From positions 1 to 21,209 of the forward strand of contig MHDO01000045.1 in NCBI GenBank assembly GCA_001805005.1: 21,209 bases of DNA, given 5' to 3'. Source of the stretch: Nitrospinae bacterium RIFCSPLOWO2_12_39_16 (GTDB lineage Bacteria > Nitrospinota > Nitrospinia > UBA9942). The translations under genes were made by a program, and so were the position numbers. This document shows, one piece after another, positions 15,231 to 21,209 of the stretch; positions within the stretch are counted from its first letter, which is position 1, and every line of letters begins with the position of its first letter. A model generated the notes under the pieces. It saw only the letters and a list, made by a program, of their open reading frames with translations, had not been told where the DNA came from and searched no databases.

Positions 15231-15360
15231 GAGACTGCTGAAAAATCCCAAAAATTGAGCAAAATGTCATGCGGAACTTGTTTCAGCATCTAATAAAATC
15301 AATATGCTGAGAGACTCTGAAATGAGTTTAGGGTGACAAAAAGGGACTTTTTCAGGGCTC
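15231..15360. repeat. MITE-like element with imperfect terminal inverted repeats
   Basis: The ends GAGACTGCTGAAAAATCCC (15231-15249) and GGGACTTTTTCAGGGCTC (15343-15360) are imperfect inverted repeats. The interior has further palindromic words around GAACTTGTTTCAGCATC and GAGACTC. No coding capacity. It lies between the first module and the methyltransferase remnant. Confidence 0.6.
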
Positions 15361-15390
15361 TTAATTCAAAAATTAAAATAAACATAAAAA

Positions 15391-16744
15391 TTAATTTTTT
15401 GATAGAACCAATAAGTATTCTGATTTCATTCCTTCTGGATTTTTGTTGTTCCGTGAACCGAATAATTGTCGATTTTTTATTCGATCATCAAATACATTTT
15501 CAAATTCAAAGCCTCTCTCACAAAAATATTCCATTAGAATTTTCCATGTTACTATTTCTTTTCCATCTACTGTTGGATTTCCAACGAAGATACAACTCTT
15601 TCCACCTTTTTTAATATATCGCATGGCAAGTTCAAGTGCTTTCATAGTATAACAGAAGTAAGAATCAATCATTGCAACTAAATCTTCTCTTGTAATTTTA
15701 GACTTTATCTCGTTCAAAGTTTTTGTTTCTAAAATTTGGTTTGCTTTTCGATATGGGATTTCTAACCTTGAAATTTCTTTTATCTCTTCTTCCGAATGTC
15801 CGAGCCAATATAACTCTAAATTTGCTGTTCTGATATATTCTTGTGCTTGCAAATAAGGTGGTGAAGTTATCAAACAACTAATGGGTATTTGTTTCTCTAA
15901 TTGAAAATACGCCGAATCAACACCTCCAAAAAATAATACTTGATTTTCGTGCCCATTTGTAAGAAATTGCAAATGACATACGCTATCATAATACTGTAGT
16001 GAAAGGGAATAAATCATCCTTTTTAATTCGTATTTCCAATCTTCTTTTAACAATTTTTCAATGTATTCCTTCTTACTTTTTGAACGAAATAATTTTGGAG
16101 TTCTATGTTCAGCATAAGAAAAGTGTTTGCTTGCTTTCACTAATGAGGCTTGAATAACCATTGAATAAATATTTTTTTCAAGCGTTTTTCAAATATCCCC
16201 AATACTTACTCAATTCCTCTAACATTTCTTTAGGATACCAATAATTTATATTTGTCCACGATGGAATAAACACTTTTTTATTAGTTTCAATTCCACTCAA
16301 TAATTTATATAGTTCCGATTTAGAATGTTCTACTTTATCTTTATAAATTTTAATTGGAATAATATGATTCAGAAGTATATTCAAATCATATAAAACTACA
16401 TTCCTTTCATGTATAAATGCTTATAGTCCAACAGTTCCGGAACCTGCAAAAGGATCAATTACCCAATCATCCTGTTTTGTATATCTTGTAATACAATATT
16501 TAACAACGTGAGGGATAAATTTTGCAGGATAGTAGTAAATCGAATGAGTTAAATAACTTGTATCTGTTATTTCTGGAACTAAATCTCTAAAAGAAACCAA
16601 TGTGGGTTCAAGTTCGGATTTCTTTTCTTCCTTTATTTTTATTACTTCTTTAATTGGACTTGGGGAAAGGTTTAGCTGATAGTTTTCTGTTGACTCTTTT
16701 ACTTTGTCTGTCGATTGACTTGCTTTGCTTTCGTAAAGTTTTTT
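15391..16744 (-). pseudogene. DNA methyltransferase of a decayed restriction-modification system
   Basis: Read in order on the minus strand, one methyltransferase is spread over three open pieces. Piece 1 (16744 to 16424) carries the AdoMet motif I, VIDPFAGSGTVGL, and stops at an in-frame TAA (16421-16423). The same frame continues with AFIHERNVVLYDLN and runs to 16178. A one-base shift in an A-run (about 16172-16180) then leads to the third piece, which holds the catalytic motif IV TSPPYLQAQEYIR and a KKGGKSCIFVGNP strand. SPPY suggests an amino methyltransferase (m4C or m6A). No ATG is present at the front, so the start may also be lost. Very AT-rich compared with the core genes. It overlaps the end of the endonuclease gene. 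Confidence 0.82.
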
Positions 16745-17872
16745 TTACTATGACTTTTATTGTAGCACGCTTTTAAAAATAACAAGTCTCGTATATAATG
16801 AATTTGGTCTGCGGGAGTTTGTAAAGGAATACTATTTTCTGTCCATAATGGAATGATTTTATCAGTAATTTCATTTATTGAATTGACCAAACTCGAATAG
16901 GAGCTAAAGTCAAATTTTGAATTTATCTTTTCAAACTTTTCATTTACTAATTTAATATTTGATAATCCCTTAAATGCCCTAATTTCTATTTCCAAAGATG
17001 CAAGGCTATATGCAACCCAAAGATCGTCCCACTTTTCAACGAATTTTGAAATATCGTTGATCGCATTCAAGAATTTTTTATCATTTTTTCTTTCTGCCCA
17101 ATTTAAAATCGTTTGCATTATTTCGTCAACACCATAAGCCTACTTCAAAGTAATTCCATCTTTAATTTTTACTCCTTTTGTAACATCATTGAAGAATTTA
17201 TCTTCACTTGCATCTATTAATCCTTTCAAAGAAGAATACATTTTTACAATCGTGGAGTTTTTTTGCTGTAAGTTTCTTTCATCCCACACTGCGACTAAAT
17301 ACAAAATCTCTTTTGTGCTTCTTTTATTCATTCTTAAAACTCCGCGCAACATATCAACTAAAGACCCTTTTGCGGTCGTTCCACCAGTATCATCACGAGA
17401 ACGAAGTTGAACAACAATAATCTTTTCTTTCTTTGAATTACACCCCATTACATCCATATCGAGATTTGGCACCTTTTCACTGAATGTTTCAGATAAAATT
17501 TTTTGCATGTCTTTAACTTTTTCAGGAACCATATCGCAATCAGCAAAACTTTCTAATATGTTCCGTATCATTTCTTCTAATACTTTTCCTTGTCTGGCCC
17601 GAAAAGAACTGATGAAAAGAAAACATCAGAGAGCAGAATTTTGCAACTGAATATTGATTTGCAAAACTATCAGCTCTATTTATTCCAGCAACGAATTTTT
17701 TGATTTTATCGAGTCCATTTTTAAAAGATTCTATATTTTCATCAAAAAGAAAATTGATAATATCTTGTGAAAGTCCAAGAGGACTTTTTAAAATTTTTTT
17801 TATCAGTAAAGTGTTTTTATTTTCGTCAACCAAGTTGAGAAATATTCGTTCTTGAAAATTTTGTTTTTTCAT
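16699..17872 (-). pseudogene. Putative type II restriction endonuclease, broken
   Basis: Three open pieces form one gene. Piece 1 (17872 to about 17620, ATG with AAAGGA upstream) ends in a frameshift near 17605-17625. The next frame continues as SSFRARQGKVLEEMIRNIL and then DMDVMG ... IIVVQLRSRDDTGGTTAKGS, a layout compatible with a PD-(D/E)XK core (Glu helix, Asp, then Gln-x-Arg). An in-frame TAG at 17140-17142 interrupts LK/AYGVDEIMQ. The final piece runs to 16699. Total is about 390 codons. The adjacent methyltransferase is the main reason for calling it a restriction enzyme; I do not recognise the specificity family. Two lesions make activity unlikely. Confidence 0.65.
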
Positions 17873-17931
17873 TTTTTTATCCTTTATTATTATTTAACAT
17901 TTACTTTTAAACTTATCTTATAATTGATTGC

Positions 17932-17960
17932 ATTATATATGGATAGACGATGACAGTCAA
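17932..17960 (-). promoter_or_regulatory. Near-consensus sigma70 promoter of the restriction-modification genes
   Basis: On the minus strand TTGACT (17955-17960), a 17-base spacer and TATAAT (17932-17937) give an almost perfect promoter. Transcription would start near 17925, about 53 bases before the endonuclease ATG. Confidence 0.7.
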
Positions 17961-17987
17961 AAAAATCTTTATTGCAAAATTTATTAA

Positions 17988-18013
17988 CCCAAGAAATGCA
18001 ATTGGACGCAGAT
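17988..18013 (+). repeat. 26-base dispersed repeat, copy 1
   Basis: A segment containing AAATGCAATTGGACGCAGAT that matches 19017-19042 at 25 of 26 positions, same orientation. Confidence 0.75.
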
Positions 18014-18019
18014 GAAATT

Positions 18020-18125
18020 CATAAAGTTGTAAAGTTCGTAAAGCTATAAAGTTTTCTTTACTTTATACCTTATAACATTATAAGCTTGATAACTCTGTTT
18101 CTGCGTAAATCTTTATAAATCTGTG
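18020..18125. repeat. TAAAGTT / TTATAA word-repeat cluster
   Basis: ATAAAGTTGTAAAGTTCG words are followed by complementary CTTTATACCTTATAAC words and then a TCTGCGTAAATCT ... AAATCTGTGTCC pair. Together they can form loose hairpins. Non-coding. Confidence 0.55.
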
Positions 18126-18178
18126 TCCATGTTTTGCCTCTTCCTCGCTGGAATTCTGCCTTTGAGTATCACTTTATA

Positions 18179-18736
18179 TTATTCAAGACCTTTTAATATA
18201 TCCTCAAAGGTATTTAAAAAATCTTTTTTATCTGAGGATGCGTCAAATTCCTTCAGCCATTTTCTTATATACTGAAAGTCCATTGAAGGGTTCTTCATGA
18301 TGATAGTTCTTATATCCTCTATGTCACGGGGTCTGCCCGCAAAGATTTTATGAATTATGATATCTTCCGGAGATGCAAAATGGACATCTTCCCCCAACAC
18401 TCTTACCTTTTTTACCCTCTTTATTGCACTTGTTTCATAGGGAGTAAATGAGAAGATAAAATCCACCCTTATCCCTGTTGTTTCATCCATGGCAGGTAAT
18501 ACCATGGTTTGTCTTACAAATGATTTTATATCCCCGGGAATAGGTTTAAGGGAAAGCTCTTGAACAACTGTAATAATTTCATCAATATAATCTGTATTTA
18601 CACCGAGGGTAATATCTATATCTCTGGTTAGGCGGGGTTCACCGTAGAGCAAGACAGCCTGACCGCCTATTATCATGTAGGGGAAGCTATGCTTCTTAAG
18701 GCTTGCACCTATTCTTGAGAGGATTTCTTCAAACAT
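18179..18736 (-). CDS. MNT/AbiEii-type nucleotidyltransferase (module B)
   Basis: A 185-residue nucleotidyltransferase-fold protein. The catalytic pattern is MIIGGQAVLLYGEPRLTRD followed by IDI, giving the GG motif and Asp-x-Asp pair, with the third Asp in IRVDFIF. The C-terminal half has FASPEDIIIHKIFAGRPRD-type residues, standard for this group. Related proteins act as toxins or abortive-infection factors by transferring nucleotides to tRNA or proteins, but many are uncharacterised. Its ATG overlaps the end of the small upstream gene by 28 bases, implying translational coupling as in toxin-antitoxin pairs. It looks intact. Confidence 0.85.
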   Translation of the reverse strand: MFEEILSRIGASLKKHSFPYMIIGGQAVLLYGEPRLTRDIDITLGVNTDYIDEIITVVQELSLKPIPGDIKSFVRQTMVLPAMDETTGIRVDFIFSFTPYETSAIKRVKKVRVLGEDVHFASPEDIIIHKIFAGRPRDIEDIRTIIMKNPSMDFQYIRKWLKEFDASSDKKDFLNTFEDILKGLE

Positions 18737-18930
18737 GAGTTAAGCACCTTTGCAATCTTTATATCAACCTCAATGCCTTCCAGCGGGTCTTTAGGGGGAA
18801 GCACTCCGAGTTTTACACCCTCATTCCACATGGAGGCAAATAGCTTAATTGATTTGTCAAAGGGCAGCCTTCCTTCATCTTTAATGAAGCTATCTTCAAA
18901 TTGTTTAAGCAGTTCAGGATTTTTTATCAT
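18709..18930 (-). CDS. Small partner protein of nucleotidyltransferase module B
   Basis: A 73-residue protein beginning MIKNPELLKQFED. The frame extends to a TTG at 18948, but GAGAGG lies about nine bases before the ATG at 18930, so that start is preferred. It contains FASMWNEGVKLGVLPPKDPL and EGIEVDIKIAKVLNS, a sequence type I associate with genes directly upstream of nucleotidyltransferases. It ends in TAG inside the next gene. A likely role is antitoxin or accessory partner; this is from context only. It shares no clear similarity with the partners at 15006-15206 or 20468-20722. Confidence 0.7.
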   Translation of the reverse strand: MIKNPELLKQFEDSFIKDEGRLPFDKSIKLFASMWNEGVKLGVLPPKDPLEGIEVDIKIAKVLNSCLKKSSQE

Positions 18931-19016
18931 CTCTTTATCCTCTCTCAACTTAATATAAGTTCAATAAATTAAACAATATACTACCACAGCACATTTACAA
19001 TCACAATTAAGTTTGA

Positions 19017-19042
19017 CCCAATAAATGCAATTGGACGCAGAT
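19017..19042 (+). repeat. 26-base dispersed repeat, copy 2
   Basis: Matches 17988-18013 with one difference. Its GGACGCAGATAAAC end (19033-19046) is also an inverted match to GTTTATCTGCGTCC at 19640-19653, so these words bracket the IS200-type element. Confidence 0.75.
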
Positions 19043-19071
19043 AAACGCAGAAACTACTTGATAATAAAGAA

Positions 19072-19091
19072 CCCTGTAGCAAGCTACAGGG
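19072..19091. repeat. IS hairpin, right-end copy
   Basis: A perfect 9-bp stem with an AA loop just after the transposase reading frame (minus-strand sense), identical to 19567-19586. ACCCTG...CAGGGT extends the stem by one pair. Confidence 0.85.
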
Positions 19092-19099
19092 TATTGAAT

Positions 19100-19540
19100 T
19101 CAGAAAAGCATCAACTGCATCAATTCTTCCCTATGTCTACCTTGTCTTTGTATATATTTCTCAATAGTTGCCCAGTCTGCCCTTTCTCCTGCAGTTGCAA
19201 CATAATACCCATCTGTCCAAAATTCTCCACCCTATAACTCTTTCTTTACTATTGGTTTCCTCTTAAATATCTCTCTTGCTGTAATGCTTTTGAATATCTG
19301 CACTATCCGCCTAGGTGACATCTTAGGATGCCCTCCGTATAGTAAATGTATATGATCTTTGTCCATTCCCATTGCTTCTATTTCTATCTCATACCTCTCT
19401 TGTATGCCAATTGCTGTATCCTTAATTATTCCTATAACATCTTCGTCTAATAATGCTTTCCTGTATTTTACAGGAAATACTATGTGATAATGTATTTGCC
19501 ATGCACAATGATAACCCTTTTTTACTCCCTTCCCTTCCAC
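19100..19540 (-). pseudogene. tnpA: IS200-family transposase TnpA with nonsense mutation
   Basis: The N-terminal 102 residues are a normal Y1-HUH transposase: WQIHYHIVFPVKYRKALL, then DHIHLL with the HUH histidines. At 19232-19234 a TAG interrupts the frame where the family has Trp (KKEL-W-GGEFW), so a single G-to-A change explains it. The same frame then continues with GGEFWTDGYYVATAGERADW and ends at 19100-19102. The catalytic tyrosine lies in the GYY region after the stop, so the product is inactive unless TAG is read through. TAG acts as a normal stop elsewhere in the window. Confidence 0.85.
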
Positions 19541-19566
19541 ATATACAACTTATCACACTAAGGTAA

Positions 19567-19586
19567 CCCTGTAGCAAGCTACAGGG
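19567..19586. repeat. IS hairpin, left-end copy
   Basis: Identical to 19072-19091 and in the same orientation; lies 27 bases before the transposase start in its reading direction. Confidence 0.85.
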
Positions 19587-19766
19587 AATATCAAGTTAAA
19601 AAGAAATTTATCTTTTTTGTTTGCATAAAAATATTCAAGGTTTATCTGCGTCCATCTTTAATAAATCTGCGAAAATCTACGTTCTAATTTTTAAATGCAT
19701 TATTTGGGTTTAGGAATGGCAAGATTGAGATGTAAAAATGGAGTTGTGATTACAGGCGGTGGAGAA

Positions 19767-19819
19767 CATTGAACACTCAAATATTAACCCATGAAATCCA
19801 TAACCGTCAAATATAAAAT
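19767..19819 (+). repeat. 53-bp perfect direct repeat, right copy
   Basis: Identical over 53 bases to 14793-14845. Sits 93 bases after the end of the module C nucleotidyltransferase in its reading direction. The left copy is 79 bases beyond the end of the deleted nucleotidyltransferase of module A. Confidence 0.9.
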
Positions 19820-19911
19820 CTCCTACTCTTTCCCACCAATTTTTAGCGAAATTATTAATTGTTATTATGAAGGCAAAAAAGATTAGAAAGGCGAAGACTT
19901 CCTAATGGTAT

Positions 19912-20481
19912 TTACTGTTTTTCATTAATCCTCTTTTGAACCGCATCCCAGATTTCTGTCAAATTTAAAAGCCTTGCCCACTCTGTGATATAACCTCTAT
20001 CTACAATATCTCCACTGATTTTTAAAATTCCAGTAATATCACGGAGATGTTTTTCTGACTCTCCCTCTTTGTAGAACTCCATCTTTTTAATGATGACATC
20101 TTCAGGCGAGGAAAAATTTGCATGATAGGACTCTGCTGGGTGAATCCGGCGCCCCCGTTTGAATCTACTCTCATCAAAGGGTGTATCTTTCTTTATAATT
20201 ACATCAATCTTGAGACCAGATGCCGGATGTATAATATTAAACTGTCTCTGAAATGCAATAGCCTGCCTGATCATCTCCTCACTGATATAGAATTCATCTG
20301 ATGGAAATGCAATAAGCAGATCTCTAATATGTCTTTTTTCTACTGCTGCAACAATATCAATATCGTTCGTCAACCTTGGCTCTCCGTATGCCATAGCAGC
20401 TACTGACCCAGTTACAAGATACGGAATCTCAAGACCTTCAAATACCTTCACAATTTTTTCCAACAATTTATAAGGATCCAT
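19912..20481 (-). CDS. MNT-type nucleotidyltransferase (module C)
   Basis: A 189-residue nucleotidyltransferase. Core residues: YLVTGSVAAMAYGEPRLTND plus IDIV (Gly-Ser motif, Asp-x-Asp), third Asp in LKIDVIIKK, then FSSPEDVIIKKMEFYKEGESEKHLRDI, typical of this family. The ATG at 20481 follows AGAGG by eight bases and overlaps the upstream small gene by 14 bases. It is intact. Only the catalytic core resembles the module B enzyme; the two are not recent duplicates. Toxin-like nucleotide transfer is the likely chemistry; the target is unknown. Confidence 0.87.
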   Translation of the reverse strand: MDPYKLLEKIVKVFEGLEIPYLVTGSVAAMAYGEPRLTNDIDIVAAVEKRHIRDLLIAFPSDEFYISEEMIRQAIAFQRQFNIIHPASGLKIDVIIKKDTPFDESRFKRGRRIHPAESYHANFSSPEDVIIKKMEFYKEGESEKHLRDITGILKISGDIVDRGYITEWARLLNLTEIWDAVQKRINEKQ

Positions 20482-20722
20482 GTGATAGCCTCTTAATCAC
20501 TTCCTGTTCTACCTTTTTTGCATCCCAATCTGGATAAGTAGTTTTCAGATGTATTTTTAACATGTTATATACCGATGTCCACAGAGTAAATCCAATTTTG
20601 ATTCTTTCTGCATGCGTCTTACGCCTCAGAACATCTGCCATAGCATCATCCACCACCTCAATTTGTCCTTTATCAAGCCTCAAATTTTTCTTCATTCTTA
20701 TCATGTCCTTGAAACCTAACAT
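20468..20722 (-). CDS. Small partner protein of nucleotidyltransferase module C
   Basis: An 84-residue protein with the features VVDDAMADVLRRKTHAERI, GFTLWTSVYNMLKIHL, DWDAKKVEQEVIKRLSHGSL. This Arg-Arg-Lys-Thr ... Leu-Ser-His-Gly pattern recurs in small genes placed upstream of nucleotidyltransferases. Internal Met codons (residues 7 and 10) are possible alternative starts; no start has a strong Shine-Dalgarno. Its stop overlaps the nucleotidyltransferase start. Antitoxin or accessory function is inferred from the arrangement. Confidence 0.75.
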   Translation of the reverse strand: MLGFKDMIRMKKNLRLDKGQIEVVDDAMADVLRRKTHAERIKIGFTLWTSVYNMLKIHLKTTYPDWDAKKVEQEVIKRLSHGSL

Positions 20723-20734
20723 CCATTTAAGTTT

Positions 20735-20761
20735 ATTCTACAATTGATAGAATTGTATCAA
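20735..20761 (-). promoter_or_regulatory. Possible promoter with operator-like palindrome for module C
   Basis: On the minus strand TTGATA (20756-20761) and TAGAAT (20735-20740) are 15 bases apart, slightly short. The spacer is an inverted repeat, ACAATT-N5-AATTGT (20740-20756), where a repressor could bind. This would suit autoregulation of a toxin-antitoxin-like pair. Confidence 0.35.
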
Positions 20762-20840
20762 GCCAGATGCAGGCAAGCAATGTTTTTGATGTAAATATCT
20801 ATCAAATTTAACCGCCAATTCATCCCAAAGAAATGTGTGG

Positions 20841-20969
20841 AAGACCTTATGCCCCTTACGCTTGCCGTTCAGACAGCCGTCCATGGCTGTCTGAACTGTG
20901 GAAATTTTCACTTTTTACCATCCACGGAAAAGTGAAAATTTGACAGTCGCTCCAAGGACATAAGGTCTT
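20841..20969. repeat. Compound inverted-repeat element
   Basis: An outer perfect 11-bp inverted repeat, AAGACCTTATG (20841-20851) with CATAAGGTCTT (20959-20969), encloses two perfect hairpins: GTTCAGACAGCC/GGCTGTCTGAAC (20867-20896, 6-base loop) and AAATTTTCACTTTT/AAAAGTGAAAATTT (20902-20941, 12-base loop). The whole can fold as a multi-branched junction on either strand. No coding frame. Confidence 0.8.
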
Positions 20970-21031
20970 ATCTAAATCGTTCGCACATTATTCGGGTTCA
21001 TCTTTCATAATTAAGTTTAACGAATTTACCC

Positions 21032-21139
21032 ATGCCAGAATGCTATATACATAATATATATATCTATATTAATAATGTATATAGCTATTCCAGTTAAATT
21101 TTGCAACTATTTGAAATCTAAGATTTTTGTTTCTGGCAT
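21032..21139. repeat. AT-rich nested inverted repeats
   Basis: Outer arms ATGCCAGAA (21032-21040) and TTCTGGCAT (21131-21139) surround an inner perfect 11-bp pair GCTATATACAT (21042-21052) / ATGTATATAGC (21075-21085). Non-coding; may be a small MITE or a protein-binding region. Confidence 0.5.
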
Positions 21140-21209
21140 AGCTATTGCTTTAAATAATAGATTGCTATGCTATACAAGACCCCTACATATTACGAATTTA
21201 AGGTTGAGA

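Larger units (their letters stand above)
17873..18178. other. Gene-free stretch with promoter and word repeats
   Basis: These 306 bases contain the restriction gene promoter (17932-17960), a copy of a 26-base word shared with 19017-19042, and TAAAGTT/TTATAA-type words (18020-18125). No open frame of interest is present. Confidence 0.6.
19071..19586 (-). mobile_element. IS200/IS605-type insertion sequence, tnpA only
   Basis: A Y1 transposase gene is bracketed by two identical hairpins, CCCTGTAGC-AA-GCTACAGGG at 19072-19091 and 19567-19586, in the same orientation. Subterminal hairpins are the recognition structures of this family, which moves as single-stranded DNA without target duplication. 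No tnpB is present. The exact ends are not determined; they should lie a few bases outside the hairpins. Confidence 0.75.
19541..19911. other. Gene-free stretch with IS end and right island repeat
   Basis: Holds the left-end IS hairpin (19567-19586), TCTGCGTCC / AAATCTGCG words (19640-19672) and the right 53-bp repeat (19767-19819). No credible gene was found. Confidence 0.6.
20723..21209. other. Gene-free end region with large inverted repeats
   Basis: No credible gene in 487 bases. It contains an operator-like palindrome before module C, a compound inverted-repeat element (20841-20969) and an AT-rich palindromic stretch (21032-21139). Confidence 0.6.

Noticed and set aside
18931..18948. 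TTG start for the small module B protein
   Set aside because: It overlaps the purine-rich GAGAGG site that serves the ATG at 18930.
16421..19234. Possible recoding of TAG or TAA as sense codons, given clean in-frame stops in three genes
   Set aside because: TAG ends the intact M16 gene at 1336 and the small module B gene at 18709, and TAA ends most intact genes. The interrupted genes are all accessory and two also carry frameshifts, so decay is simpler.
19767..19866. A short minus-strand protein reading NWWERVGDFIFDGYGFHG across the right 53-bp repeat
   Set aside because: It has no start codon or family match, and a different frame is equally open in the left copy, so coding is not supported.

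Overview
The window looks like a chromosomal segment of an AT-rich, Gram-negative, probably anaerobic bacterium. Pointers are a periplasmic M16 peptidase pair, a beta-barrel protein ending in Phe, a CdhA-type nickel carbon monoxide dehydrogenase, and a Tat-signal DUF362 protein. Many short 'word' repeats (runs of near-identical 6-8 base words) are scattered between and inside genes, a style I associate with Nitrospirota, Desulfobacterota and similar drafts. I cannot fix the phylum from this sequence alone.

Layout. 1-67: start of a CcdA/DsbD-like gene leaving the window (minus). 187-1323: consensus-like promoter, tRNA-Glu(CTC), then ribonuclease Z (plus). 1336-4279: two M16 peptidase genes, zinc-active then inactive (minus). 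4420-5175: a C-terminally truncated DUF362 protein (plus). 5197-10808: a close minus-strand run, trpA, CHASE2 adenylate cyclase, class II cyclic-nucleotide phosphodiesterase-like protein, outer-membrane protein, recO; the cyclase and phosphodiesterase look like a cAMP make/break pair. 10873-13557: a compact CdhA-like CO dehydrogenase with a small cysteine-containing partner protein. 13693-14739: purM.

The right third (about 14.8-21.2 kb) is accessory DNA. It holds three two-gene modules of a small protein plus a nucleotidyltransferase (one internally deleted, two intact), a restriction-modification pair broken by two frameshifts and two in-frame stops, an IS200-type element with a nonsense-mutated transposase, a MITE-like element and several large inverted repeats. 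A perfect 53-bp direct repeat (14793-14845 and 19767-19819) brackets most of this, suggesting a decayed island of about 5 kb.

The most unusual theme is the use of intergenic word repeats as coding sequence. They lie in frame inside the CO dehydrogenase (twice) and in the RecO zinc-finger loop, and they form the signal peptide of one M16 protein. The CO dehydrogenase is notable in itself: all C-cluster ligands are present, but the ferredoxin-like insert of archaeal CdhA is missing and no other acetyl-CoA synthase genes are nearby.
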